Part shown: positions 51,559-60,442 of the stretch, one piece after another | Layout: each line of letters begins with the position of its first letter | Numbering within the stretch: the stretch's first letter is position 1 | Assembly: GCA_042089915.1 (NCBI GenBank) | Contig: JBELJZ010000002.1 | Span: forward strand, 158,990 to 222,989 | Length of the DNA stretch: 64,000 bases | Origin: UBA8752 sp002172485 | GTDB taxonomy: Bacteria; Bacteroidota; Bacteroidia; Flavobacteriales_D; Sanyastnellaceae | Reading direction: 5' to 3' | Notes under the pieces: model-generated | Told to the model about the DNA's origin: nothing | Databases searched by the model: none | What the model saw: only the letters and a program-made list of their open reading frames with translations | Program-made: the position numbers and the translations under genes

Positions 51559-54500
51559 TCATGAGGCGTTGGGCAGGCGGCGGGCCTGCGGGACGCGGCG
51601 GTGTTGGCGGCCGCTCGGACGGACCTTGGTGGGGGCGCTTTCGTCGTAGCGGGGGTCGGGTTGGAGGTCCAGCTTCTCCATCGATTTGACCTCCACGTTG
51701 ACGCACCCGAAGTCCTCTTGGACGGTGCCCCGCATCTGGTAGACGCCGCGCCCCCGGAAGGGGTAGGCCTTGGCGACCGGTGGGAAATGGACGGTGTCGA
51801 TCCATTGGCCTTCGCGGTCCACGAAGCAGCCGAACAGCATGCGGTCCCCCTTGACGGTGCCGGTTTCCTTGACGGTGACGAGGTAGCCGGCGATGGTGAC
51901 CTCGCGGCCGATGTGTTCCGGCAGGACGCGGGCGGGCAGGGCGCCGTTGGCGGCCCGCTGCGCCTCGACGGTGAGCAGGCCGAACGGGGACGACAGCGGG
52001 AAGCCCAGCAACTCGATCTCGTCGTAGGCGTCCTCTCCGCTACCGCCTTCGAGGGCGGGCAGGGTCCGGAGGTGGGTCCGGTGTTCGGCGGTTTCGGCCT
52101 CGCGGAAGAGGTCGGCGGCCGGGGCTTGCTTCGGCAGGTGGCCGAGCAGGAAGTGCGCTTCCCATTGCAGCTGCTGCTTGGAGCGCCCCGTCCACCGCAG
52201 GCCCCCGATGCGGATGACGGTGAGCAGCTGCTCGAGGCCGATGCCGGTGCGCCGCACGAGGTCCTCGAGGTCGCGGTAGGGGCCAGTGTGGCTGCGTTCC
52301 CGTTCGATGCGGACGGCGGTCTCGCCCTCCACGCCCTTGACGAGGTTGAACCCGAGGGTGAGGGTCCGCGTGGCGGGGTCGTATCCGGCGAGGTAGCCCC
52401 CGGTGTTGACGCAGGGCGCGGCAATCCGGCCGCCCAGCAGCCGCGCCTCGTGAATGTAGAACTCGGTCCGGTAGAAGCCGCCGAAGTTGTTGATGCAGGC
52501 GGTCATGTATTCCAGCGGCCAGTACGCCTTGAGGAAGAGGCTCTGGTAGCTCTCGACGGCAAAGGAGGCTGAGTGGCCCTTGGCAAAGGCGTAGCCGGCG
52601 AAGCTCTCGACTTGCCGCCACACTTCGGCGACCATGTCGGGGGCGTGGCCCTTGTCGGCGGCCTTGTCGAAGAAGGCCTGGCGGGCCTTCTGGAACTCCT
52701 CGCGCGACCGGAATTTCCCCGACATCCCCCGCCGCAGGACGTCGGCCTCTCCGAGGTCGAGCCCGGCGAACTGGTGGGCCACCTTGATTACGTCTTCCTG
52801 GTAGACCATGACGCCATAGGTCTCCGGCATGATCTCCAGCAGGATGGGGTGGGCGTCACCGCGTCGCTTGGGGAAGCGGTGACGCTCGATGTAGGCTTTC
52901 ATCATCCCGCTGCGCGCCACGCCCGGCCGGATGACGGAGCTGGCGGCCACGAGGCCGAGGTAGTCGTCGACCCGCAGCTTGCGCATGAGCATCCGCATGG
53001 CGGGCGATTCCACGTAGAAGCAACCGATGGCCTCGGCTTCCCGCAGCAGGTGTTGCACCCTCGGGTCGGCCTTGAACCGCTTCATGTCATGGATGTCGAT
53101 CTCGGCGTCCGGATCGGTCTCTGCGATGAGGTCGAGGGCGTCCTTGATCTTGGCGAGGCCGCGCTGGGAGAGGATGTCGAATTTGTGGAGGGCGAGGTCC
53201 TCGGCGACCACCATGTCGTACTGCGTGGTGGGGAACCCCTTGGGCGGCAGGAACGTCGCGCACGTCCGGTGGATGGGCCGGTTGGCGATCAGGATGCCGC
53301 AAGCGTGGATGGAAATCTGGTTGGGGAAATCCCGGAGAACGCCGGCGTAGCGGACGACGGCGCGTTCCACCTCGCCCAGTCGCGCCGGATTGAACCGCCC
53401 GCCGGCCAACGTGTCGATCTCGTGCTTGGGCAGGCCGAAGACCTTGCCGAGTTCGCGGACCACCGCCCGGTATTGGAAGGTGTTGTAGGCTCCGAGCAGG
53501 GCGACGTGCTCGTAGCGGTCGAAGATGTAGCGCGTGACATCGTCGCGGTCCGTCCACGAGAAGTCGAGGTCGAAGTCGGGTGGGTTGGACCGGTAGAGGT
53601 TGATGAACCGCTCGAAGTAGAGGTCCAGTTCGATGGGGTCGACGTCGGTGATGCGCAGGAGGTAGGCGACGAGGCTGTTGGCCCCGCTGCCCCGACCGAC
53701 GTGGAAGTAGCCCTTGGACCGCGCGTAGGTGGTGATGTCCCAATTGACGAGGAAATAGGCGAGAAACTCCTTTTCGCGGAGAACCTCGATCTCGTATTCC
53801 ATCCGTTCGAGGATGGCTTCGTCGGGGTCGGGGTAGCGGTAGGCGAGCCCTTCGGCGCACAGGTCGCGGAGGAGCTGTTCGTCCTCGACGATGGAGCCGG
53901 TGAAGGTGCGGAGGTTGCGGTGGGTGGCGCCGTCCTCCTGGTCGCCGAGGTCGCCGTCGAAGTCGATGTGGCAGGCGTCGAGCAGGGCGGCCGCGCGGTC
54001 GGTGAGCCAGGGGAATTCGGCGTAGGCCGTTTCGAATTCGCCAACGCACAGCCAGCGGTCGGTGTCAGGGGCGACCTGGTCCGCTGGCAGCTTGGCGAGG
54101 AGGCAGTTGCGGTCGATGGCGCGGAGCAGGCGGTGGGCGTTGTGGTCGCGCTTGTGGCGGAAGCTGGCCGAATGGAGGGCCACCATGCGGCTGCTCGGCG
54201 TGCCGTCAGGGTCGCGTTGGAGGGCCAGCCGGAGGGCGCCGAGTTCGTCGGGCCGGACGCCCACGCATTCGTCGCGGCGCAGGCCGCCGGGCTGCTGCCA
54301 TGGTGCGCAGGGGGTGCCGTCGGGGGTCCGCTCCGCCCGCCGCGCCCACGGGTAGACCCACACCACGCCCTCGAGGGCTGGGGCGCGGTCCGGAATTCGG
54401 GCGGGCTTGCCGGCGTGGCCCGCGTGCAGGAGCTCGGAGAGGAAGCCGCAGAGCCGCTCGTAGCCGTCGTGGTCGCGGGCGAGGCCGACATAGCGCTGGA

Positions 54501-54705
54501 CCGCGCCGTCGCGGAAGTCGACGCCGAGCACGGGACGCACCCCGTACTTCGGAGCCAGCCGGGCGAAGTCTGGCCCGCCGGCGGTGCAGTGCACGTCGGT
54601 GAGGGCCAAGCACGTCACGCCCGCCTCCTGCGCTTGGGCGAGGAGTTCCTCCGGGCGCAAGACGCCGTAGCGGAGGCTGAACCACGAATGGGTGTTCAGG
54701 AACAT
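51559..54705 (-). CDS. DNA polymerase III alpha subunit, error-prone (DnaE2-like) type
   Basis: 1048 residues. PHP domain at the start (MFLNTHSWFSLRYGVL, LALTDVHC), the C-family polymerase core with acidic triad region PPDFDLDFSWTDRD, GRGSGANSLVAYLL, the PGVARSGMM and YQEDVIKVAHQFAGL motifs, helix-hairpin-helix region GIGLEQLL, and an OB-type domain (VTIAGYLVTVKETG). It is shorter than a replicative DnaE and lies with dinB and an SRAP gene, the usual company of the DnaE2 translesion polymerase. ATG 54705 is 23 bases past the SRAP stop. Third gene of the cassette. Confidence 0.85.
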   Translation of the reverse strand: MFLNTHSWFSLRYGVLRPEELLAQAQEAGVTCLALTDVHCTAGGPDFARLAPKYGVRPVLGVDFRDGAVQRYVGLARDHDGYERLCGFLSELLHAGHAGKPARIPDRAPALEGVVWVYPWARRAERTPDGTPCAPWQQPGGLRRDECVGVRPDELGALRLALQRDPDGTPSSRMVALHSASFRHKRDHNAHRLLRAIDRNCLLAKLPADQVAPDTDRWLCVGEFETAYAEFPWLTDRAAALLDACHIDFDGDLGDQEDGATHRNLRTFTGSIVEDEQLLRDLCAEGLAYRYPDPDEAILERMEYEIEVLREKEFLAYFLVNWDITTYARSKGYFHVGRGSGANSLVAYLLRITDVDPIELDLYFERFINLYRSNPPDFDLDFSWTDRDDVTRYIFDRYEHVALLGAYNTFQYRAVVRELGKVFGLPKHEIDTLAGGRFNPARLGEVERAVVRYAGVLRDFPNQISIHACGILIANRPIHRTCATFLPPKGFPTTQYDMVVAEDLALHKFDILSQRGLAKIKDALDLIAETDPDAEIDIHDMKRFKADPRVQHLLREAEAIGCFYVESPAMRMLMRKLRVDDYLGLVAASSVIRPGVARSGMMKAYIERHRFPKRRGDAHPILLEIMPETYGVMVYQEDVIKVAHQFAGLDLGEADVLRRGMSGKFRSREEFQKARQAFFDKAADKGHAPDMVAEVWRQVESFAGYAFAKGHSASFAVESYQSLFLKAYWPLEYMTACINNFGGFYRTEFYIHEARLLGGRIAAPCVNTGGYLAGYDPATRTLTLGFNLVKGVEGETAVRIERERSHTGPYRDLEDLVRRTGIGLEQLLTVIRIGGLRWTGRSKQQLQWEAHFLLGHLPKQAPAADLFREAETAEHRTHLRTLPALEGGSGEDAYDEIELLGFPLSSPFGLLTVEAQRAANGALPARVLPEHIGREVTIAGYLVTVKETGTVKGDRMLFGCFVDREGQWIDTVHFPPVAKAYPFRGRGVYQMRGTVQEDFGCVNVEVKSMEKLDLQPDPRYDESAPTKVRPSGRQHRRVPQARRLPNAS

Positions 54706-54727
54706 GGCAGCGAAAAACGGCGGGGGT

Positions 54728-55570
54728 TCAGAAGAGGCTGCTTTGGCCGGTTTCCGATTCGCGGCCCCGGAGTTTGCGCGCCCGGGATTCGCCCATGCCG
54801 AACATCTCCAGCGACTGGTGGAGTTCGTAGTCGTATTCCGGGAAGATGCGCTCGCCGATGGGCTGCAACAGGGTGGTGCCGTTGAGCCGGGGGTTCTTGA
54901 TGCCCGGGTCAATGGGGTAGGCGTTGAGCGTGCCGTCGGGGATGGGCCGGAGCAGGGCGGTCACGTCGCCGAGCGGTGTCGCTGGGTCGATCCACTTGTG
55001 CTCGTCGGCGGGGTCGAGCAGTACGGGTGAACGGTGGTGGCCGATGGCCTGCAGGGTGTCGCAGGCGGTGGTCGTGATGATGGCGAAGGACCGCACGAGT
55101 TCGCCGGTGGCGGTGTCCGTCCATTCGTCCCAGATGCCGGCCAAGGCAAAGGGGCGTTGGCCGTCGCGGGCATAGACGACGTAGGGCTTGGCGAGCTTCT
55201 CGCGCTGGGGGCCTTCGATGAAGGCGTCGGCCACGACGAGGCAACGGCGCGTGCGGATGGACTGCCGGAACATCGGCTTTTGCAGGATGCCCATGGCGCC
55301 GCGGTAGTCGGGGTCGTTGTCGGCGTTGTGGTCGCCCTCACTCCGCGCATTGATCATGTAGAACTGCTTCTTGGCCCACGCCGGGGTGAAGCCGAACTGC
55401 ATGGCCTGCAGGGCATCGGGCTGGTCTCCGGTCACCACGGGGGCGAGGTCGCCGTGGGACACGTTGGTGTTCGGCGGCGGGGGCGCGGCGGTGTAGTCCG
55501 GCCCTGCGGTGACCTGGAAGCGCTTCTCGACGGCTTCGACGGAGGTGACGTTGACATAGCGTCCGCACAT
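54728..55570 (-). CDS. SOS response-associated peptidase (SRAP/YedK-HMCES family)
   Basis: 280 residues. Cys2 (MCGRYVNV) is the residue that cross-links to abasic sites in single-stranded DNA after removal of Met1. Other family signatures: MINARSE, CLVVADAFIEG (catalytic Glu), ALAGIWDEW and HHRSPVLLDP. It shields abasic sites during replication. The acidic C-terminal extension ends in GQSSLF, reminiscent of a sliding-clamp-binding peptide. It lies 12 bases after dinB and before dnaE2, so the three form one operon. Confidence 0.9.
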   Translation of the reverse strand: MCGRYVNVTSVEAVEKRFQVTAGPDYTAAPPPPNTNVSHGDLAPVVTGDQPDALQAMQFGFTPAWAKKQFYMINARSEGDHNADNDPDYRGAMGILQKPMFRQSIRTRRCLVVADAFIEGPQREKLAKPYVVYARDGQRPFALAGIWDEWTDTATGELVRSFAIITTTACDTLQAIGHHRSPVLLDPADEHKWIDPATPLGDVTALLRPIPDGTLNAYPIDPGIKNPRLNGTTLLQPIGERIFPEYDYELHQSLEMFGMGESRARKLRGRESETGQSSLF

Positions 55571-55582
55571 GCTGGGTTCAAT

Positions 55583-56800
55583 TTACTGGTGACGGTTGGC
55601 GAGGAGGAGGGGGGCATCGCCCGAAAAGGGGTTGGTGCGGCCGATGGTGCGGGCGCCAAGGCTGGCGGCAGAGACGATGGTCCGGTCGCCGAAGCGCTCG
55701 CGGAGCCCATCCATGGCGCGGTACAGGGCTTGCCGGTCCTCGTCGGCATCGAAGAGGTCCATTTGCATGCCCCCGCCCACGAGGTGGCTGTAGCGGACGC
55801 CGACGAGGCGGACGAGGACGCGCCGGTCGTAGAGCTGCTCGAACATTTCGAGGGTCTTGGGCACGAGTCGGTGGTCGGCGGCGGTGTAGGGAATGCGGGC
55901 CTGTAGGGTGCGGGTGTCGAAGTCGCTGTAGCGGACCTTGACGGTGATGCAGGCGGTGAGTTTGTTGCCGCGGCGAAGTTGGAAGGCCAGATTCTCGGCC
56001 ATGGCGATCAGGATGCCGCGGAGCTGGTCGGTGTCGGTGGTGTCCTTGCGGAAGGTGCGTTCGGTGGAAATGGACTTCCGGTCGCTGGTGGGCATGACCG
56101 GCGTGGGGTCCTCGCCCTGGGCCTTGCGCCAGATGGTGCGGCCGGATTTGCCGAGTACGCGCTCCATCATGTCGACCGGCATTTCCTGGAGGGTGCCGAT
56201 CTGTCGGACACCGAGGTTGCGCAGCGTCTGGTACGTTTTCTCGCCGACCATGGGAATCTTGCGGATGCCCAATGGCGCGAGGAAGGGCCGCTCGGTGCCG
56301 CGTTCGATGCGCAGGGCGTTGTTGGGCTTGGCCTCTCCGGTGGCCACCTTGGAGACGGTCTTGTTTTCCGACAGGCCAAAGGAGATGGGCAACCCAGTCT
56401 CGCGGATGATGCGTTCGCGCAATTCACGGGCGTACTGCCAGCAGCCGAAGAAGCGGTCCATGCCGGTGAGGTCGGCGTAGAACTCGTCGATGGAGCTCTT
56501 CTCGCAGACGGGCACGGCTTCGCGAACGATGTCGGTGACCGCGTGAGAGTGCTTGGAGTAGTTGGCCGAATTGCCCCGGATGACCAGCGCCTCGGGACAC
56601 AGTTCCCGCGCCATTCGCATGGGCATGCCGGAGTGAACACCGAACTTCCGGGCTTCGTAGCTGCAGGAGGCCACGACCCCGCGGTCGCCGGTGCCGCCGA
56701 TGAGCAGCGGTTTGCCGTGCAACCGGCTGTCCATCAACCGTTCCACCGACACGAAGAAGGTGTCGAGGTCGAGGTGGAGGACGGTGCGGGTGGCGGACAT
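55583..56800 (-). CDS. dinB: DNA polymerase IV-like Y-family translesion polymerase
   Basis: 405 residues. Y-family catalytic residues: HLDLDTFFVSVE (Asp11, Asp13), and SSIDEFYADLTG (Asp105, Glu106). Fingers and palm motifs (CSYEARKFGVHSGMPM, GISFGL-like LPISFGLSENKTVSK), the HhH region (RKIPMVGEKTYQTLRNLG), and the little-finger domain are complete. A clamp-binding motif QMDLFD is near the C terminus. First gene of the dinB-SRAP-dnaE2 cassette, with a palindromic operator candidate and -7 element just upstream. Confidence 0.92.
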   Translation of the reverse strand: MSATRTVLHLDLDTFFVSVERLMDSRLHGKPLLIGGTGDRGVVASCSYEARKFGVHSGMPMRMARELCPEALVIRGNSANYSKHSHAVTDIVREAVPVCEKSSIDEFYADLTGMDRFFGCWQYARELRERIIRETGLPISFGLSENKTVSKVATGEAKPNNALRIERGTERPFLAPLGIRKIPMVGEKTYQTLRNLGVRQIGTLQEMPVDMMERVLGKSGRTIWRKAQGEDPTPVMPTSDRKSISTERTFRKDTTDTDQLRGILIAMAENLAFQLRRGNKLTACITVKVRYSDFDTRTLQARIPYTAADHRLVPKTLEMFEQLYDRRVLVRLVGVRYSHLVGGGMQMDLFDADEDRQALYRAMDGLRERFGDRTIVSAASLGARTIGRTNPFSGDAPLLLANRHQ

Positions 56801-56805
56801 GTCAA

Positions 56806-56834
56806 CGAAAATGGGATGCCAATTTAATTGGCAT
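56806..56834 (-). promoter_or_regulatory. dinB promoter and palindromic operator candidate
   Basis: ATGCCAATTTAATTGGCAT at 56816-56834 is a perfect palindrome with 9-bp arms around a single central base. It lies three bases upstream of CATTTTCG (56806-56813 on the minus strand), a -7-like octamer five bases before the dinB ATG. A repressor dimer there would block the promoter spacer. The likely binder is a LexA-like protein such as the S24 regulator at 58998-59705; that is inference. Confidence 0.55.
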
Positions 56835-56841
56835 TTCTATA

Positions 56842-56875
56842 CCGAAGACACTTCGGGGAAGGAATCTTTCGATTC
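56842..56875 (-). terminator. Two tandem hairpins between the metalloprotease-like gene and dinB
   Basis: On the minus strand GAATC-GAAA-GATTC (5-bp stem, tetraloop) is followed by CCGAAG-TGT-CTTCGG (6-bp stem). They lie just after the metalloprotease-like stop codon and before the dinB operator. There is no clear T-run, so termination is possible but unproven. Confidence 0.35.
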
Positions 56876-56881
56876 GGGGAA

Positions 56882-58891
56882 TCAGCAGGCGTCGCCGAAG
56901 GCGGAAAGCAGCTGCAGGATGTCGGATACACCGACGATGCCATCCGCATCGAGGTCTCCCGTGCAACCGATTCCCGCGCAGCCGAAATTGGCGAGGAGGT
57001 CAAGGGTATCGGACACGCCGATGATGCCGTCGCCGTCCAGATCGTTGGGACAAGCACATGGGTCGGGGGCGACCCAGGTCACATCTTGGGGGGCAGCGCA
57101 CGAGGGCAGGTCTGTAAAAAAGGCCCCCACCGAATAGGTCTCCCCGTCTGCGGGCACACCGTCGATGGTGGCGGAATAGCTGCCATTGGACGGGGGAACT
57201 TCAAACAATTGTCCTCCGAGGTCGAGCAGGCCGGTTGGCGGCGGATTGACCACGTTCAGAAGCAGCTCGACGTCATGTTCCCCGGTGGCCGGGTCGCAAT
57301 CACCGACACTGAAGAGGTCAAGGGTCAGGTGACAGGGGCAGGGCTCCGGCGCGGTCCAGGCGTCGAACACGGCAAAGCCGCAAGCATCGTCCTCGGTGAA
57401 GGTGATCACCAGATTGACGTTCTCCCCGTCGGCCACGAGACCGGTGAGGGTCACATCGGCCACGTCATTCGCTACGGGAAAGGTTTGTCCGTTGACTTGG
57501 ACGTCTCCAGCACCGGCGGAGAAGGCAAACTGCAGGGTCACCTGCTGGGTGTAGGTGCCGTCGATGGGGTTGCAGGCGCTTTGGACCCCCACGGTGGAAG
57601 AGACCAAGGTGCAGGTGCCGCCGCCACAGGCTTCGGGTGCTGTGAAGAGCGCGTCTTGGCTCGCCGAGCAGGCAGGCTCGCCCGTGAAGTAGGCCGTGAC
57701 GTTGACGGGGTTGCCGTCGGCGGGAAGGTTGTTGAGGCTGACCGTCTGTGGACTACCGGTGACGGTGAAGAGGGACCCATTGACGTTGAGCAATCCGGCC
57801 GGCGCATCGTCATAGACGAGGATGACCTGCTGGCTGTACGTGTTGGTGGAGGCGTTGCAGGGGGACTGTGCTCCGGCAAGCAAGGCGGAGATGCTGCACC
57901 CTTGGACGCCCCAGCCCATGTCGGCAAACATGCCCATGACGATGGGGCCGGGATCGTGGATGGCTTCACCGGTGTTCAGGTTGGGCGTCATCAGGGCGTT
58001 GGCATTGCCCGAGAGGTACATGTCTTCCCGAAGGTGGGAAAAGCTGGCGCCCGGTTCCCAGGGGTTCGGGGCATAAATGCCGGGAGGGGCCACGTCTGCA
58101 GCGAGGCCATTCGGTCCGGCCCAGATGAGTCCTCCTCCAATCAAGGCATTGCCCATGTTGCTCGTGGCGCTGTTCAGGTCGAGCAGGCTTCCCCCGGAAT
58201 TGTTGTCGTTGATGAAGGTGTCGTAGACAAAGGGAGATCCGCTTTGTCCGATGAACCCGGTGTTGCTCACCACATTGGCGCTGCCGATGAACCCCAGGCC
58301 GTGGCAGAGTTCGTGAAGGACCACGGTCACGAAATCGTAGGCGCCGGGCGGAACGTTGCCGTCGATGCCAAAGTACCAGGTCACGTCGCTGCCGAAGTTG
58401 CAGACGATGTCCGCGGAACTTCCGAGGTCACTGCCTGCCAACTGGTCTGCGAGGGCGGCAGGGTAGTAGACATCGGACTCGGGGGCGCCAGAGAAGTTGC
58501 GGTGCACGGTGGAGGGCGATGCAGAGCCGAGGATGTTCTCTCCGAGGTCGGCCCATGTCGCTTCGACAGCGATGTCCACCGGGCTGCTGATTTGGCCCGC
58601 CCAGATGTTCACGGCATACTGGAATGCGGTCTCCGCCGCAGGTGGAAAGTTGATGTAGGTGACCTGGATGGTGGCCACGGAAGACCGTGTTGTGGTCGGA
58701 GGTGGGGTGAAGTGGAATTCGTCTTCAGCGACCCCGACGAGTCCGTCGCAACCCATCGACTGACAGGCCGTGTGGTCGTGCACCGCCGATGCGGGCAGCC
58801 CAAACATCTTCTGAGCAGCGCTTTCTATCGGTCCCAGCAACAGCAGGACCACGCAGCACAGGGGAAGTCGGGACAAGAAGGCCGAAGACAT
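56882..58891 (-). CDS. Secreted metalloprotease-like protein with repeat modules and dockerin-like tail
   Basis: 669 residues. Signal peptide to about residue 27 (LLLLGPIESAAQ). The N-terminal domain (about 30-320) contains a zinc-protease helix VLHELCHGLGF (first His about residue 192) but lacks an obvious third His at the HExxHxxGxxH position. Three tandem modules of about 100 residues follow (about 325-615), each with a CN..T.TY.QQV-type strand, an ADG loop and a closing C....FTAPE.C stretch. The end has two Asp-rich GVSD motifs like that of the GH81 enzyme. ATG 58891 is chosen; ATG 58912 is possible. TATCTTTT lies five bases upstream. Substrate unknown. Confidence 0.7.
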   Translation of the reverse strand: MSSAFLSRLPLCCVVLLLLGPIESAAQKMFGLPASAVHDHTACQSMGCDGLVGVAEDEFHFTPPPTTTRSSVATIQVTYINFPPAAETAFQYAVNIWAGQISSPVDIAVEATWADLGENILGSASPSTVHRNFSGAPESDVYYPAALADQLAGSDLGSSADIVCNFGSDVTWYFGIDGNVPPGAYDFVTVVLHELCHGLGFIGSANVVSNTGFIGQSGSPFVYDTFINDNNSGGSLLDLNSATSNMGNALIGGGLIWAGPNGLAADVAPPGIYAPNPWEPGASFSHLREDMYLSGNANALMTPNLNTGEAIHDPGPIVMGMFADMGWGVQGCSISALLAGAQSPCNASTNTYSQQVILVYDDAPAGLLNVNGSLFTVTGSPQTVSLNNLPADGNPVNVTAYFTGEPACSASQDALFTAPEACGGGTCTLVSSTVGVQSACNPIDGTYTQQVTLQFAFSAGAGDVQVNGQTFPVANDVADVTLTGLVADGENVNLVITFTEDDACGFAVFDAWTAPEPCPCHLTLDLFSVGDCDPATGEHDVELLLNVVNPPPTGLLDLGGQLFEVPPSNGSYSATIDGVPADGETYSVGAFFTDLPSCAAPQDVTWVAPDPCACPNDLDGDGIIGVSDTLDLLANFGCAGIGCTGDLDADGIVGVSDILQLLSAFGDAC

Positions 58892-58997
58892 AAGGGAAAA
58901 GATAACACGCATTCGTCGATGTTTTACACGAATTGGTGGGGTCTTTTGTGAGCGCTCGGCCTTTTCTTTTCTGCTCAAGGGCGAAACGGCCTCAGAA

Positions 58998-59705
58998 TCA
59001 GGAAGGTGCATTCGGTCCGGACGGCCATACCGTCGAGAACCATCCAATGGCGCGCCAGGCTTCCCGAATGCCTTCCGGTGCCAGGGAGAAGGGCGCGAAT
59101 TGCGGGTTGTTAGAGACCATCAGCAGGTCACCTTCTTCATCGAGGCGGTTCTCCACCCGCTTGAACACCAGCCCGTCTTCCCGGGTGACCACGATGTAGG
59201 GCCGGCCACCTCCGACCTGGTCCAGGCGCTCCACAAAGGCGCACAGCACCCAGGTTCCGCTGGGCAGGGGCAGCATGCTGTCTCCTTCGATCTGGAAGAA
59301 GCGGAGGGTCCTGTCCTGAGGGACTTCGGGCAAGGGCAGGTCGAACGCAGGCAGTCCGGAAATCCACTCCGGGTCTCCGAATCCTTGGGCGTACCCTGCC
59401 GCTGCCTTGGTGCTCACGGCGGTGATGCGTTCCGTTTCGGAGTCGCGGTCCACCGGGATGGGCAGCACGCGGAGGTCGTGCTCCATGGGAACCGGTGTTC
59501 CGCCGAGTACCAGGGTGTCGAGGGACACGTCGAGAACGTGGGCGAGGCGCACCAGCACATGGAGGCGCGGTTCGGCCCTGCCCTCCTCGTAGGCGCCCAG
59601 CGCCGTGCGCTTGATTCCGGCTTTTTCAGCCAGGTCGGACTGGGTCCAGCCGCGCGCCTTGCGGAGGGTACGGAGTTGGGAGCCGATGCGCGTGGGTTCG
59701 GCCAT
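58998..59705 (-). CDS. XRE-type HTH regulator with S24 (LexA-like) self-cleavage domain
   Basis: 235 residues. N-terminal helix-turn-helix (IGSQLRTLRKARGWTQSDLAEKAGIKRTALGAYE), then an S24 peptidase domain. The self-cleavage bond would be Ala103-Gly104 (KAAAGYAQG), with catalytic Ser143 in EGDSMLP and Lys182 in VFKRV, the correct spacing for a LexA/UmuD-type dyad. Expected to repress damage-inducible genes until RecA-stimulated cleavage. The dinB-SRAP-dnaE2 operon about 2 kb downstream is the likely target. Its ATG is one base past the Nfu stop, so the two are co-transcribed. Confidence 0.87.
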   Translation of the reverse strand: MAEPTRIGSQLRTLRKARGWTQSDLAEKAGIKRTALGAYEEGRAEPRLHVLVRLAHVLDVSLDTLVLGGTPVPMEHDLRVLPIPVDRDSETERITAVSTKAAAGYAQGFGDPEWISGLPAFDLPLPEVPQDRTLRFFQIEGDSMLPLPSGTWVLCAFVERLDQVGGGRPYIVVTREDGLVFKRVENRLDEEGDLLMVSNNPQFAPFSLAPEGIREAWRAIGWFSTVWPSGPNAPS

Positions 59706-59706
59706 C

Positions 59707-60336
59707 TCAGGTGGACGCGACCACGGATTGGACCACGTCGAGTTTGCTGGTCAACAGGCGTTCGATGCCGTCCTTGAGGGTGGCGGTGGAGGAGGGGCAG
59801 CCCGCGCAGGCCCCGCGCAACCGCACATGGACAGTGCCGTCGATGAAGGCGCGGAAGTCAATGGCGCCTCCATCGGCTTCCACCGCAGGCCGCACGAATT
59901 CTTCGAGCAAGTCGGCGATGGCCTGATCGTGCTCGGTGGGCACGATGTCGGAATCTGCGAGCGCCACAACTGGTTCGCCGGCGGCGGGGGCGGCCTCCGG
60001 TGAGGGGGGTGCTGCGGCCCGGGCGGGGGGCACTTTTTCGACGGCCACAGGGTGCTCGGTCAACCACTGTTGGATGTATTCGCGCATTTGCATGGCGATC
60101 ATCTCCCAACCGAGGGAGTCGTCTTTGGTCACGGAGACAAAGGCGCCGCTGATGAACACGCCGATGACGAAGGGGAAGTTGAAGAGTTCCTCGGCCAGCG
60201 ACGAATGGCCCGCGCATTCGGCTTTGGAGGTGAATTCGGCTTGGGCGTTGCCGTCGATCAAGGGGCGGTCGGCCACGAACTTCATGACCTCCGGGTTGGG
60301 GGTCATTTCGGCGTAGACACTGGTGGGTGTGCTCAT
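59707..60336 (-). CDS. NifU-like (Nfu) iron-sulfur cluster carrier protein
   Basis: 209 residues. N-terminal Nfu_N-type scaffold domain (EMTPNPEVMKFVADRPL; FNFPFVIGVFISGAFVSVTKDD), an Ala/Pro-rich linker (about 105-130), and a C-terminal NifU domain (VRPAVEADGGAIDFRAF ... LRGACAGCPSSTATLKDGIE) with the cluster-binding CxxC. Delivers Fe-S clusters to apo-proteins. ATG 60336 fits the family start. First gene of a two-gene operon with the S24 regulator. Confidence 0.9.
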   Translation of the reverse strand: MSTPTSVYAEMTPNPEVMKFVADRPLIDGNAQAEFTSKAECAGHSSLAEELFNFPFVIGVFISGAFVSVTKDDSLGWEMIAMQMREYIQQWLTEHPVAVEKVPPARAAAPPSPEAAPAAGEPVVALADSDIVPTEHDQAIADLLEEFVRPAVEADGGAIDFRAFIDGTVHVRLRGACAGCPSSTATLKDGIERLLTSKLDVVQSVVAST

Positions 60337-60442
60337 GTGGCGAATATCGAACAGCCGGACGTTCTTCACCCGCGCCCGTCCTTGGGCAGACTCCGGGGCA
60401 ACCCGATATCTTGCTCCTTTCGAAACCGAGCCCCTGAATCCC

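Noticed and set aside
52573..54885. A 770-codon plus-strand frame antisense to dnaE2
   Set aside because: No recognisable domain; composition (Val/Gly/Glu) is typical of antisense in this genome, while the minus-strand frame shows complete polymerase motifs.
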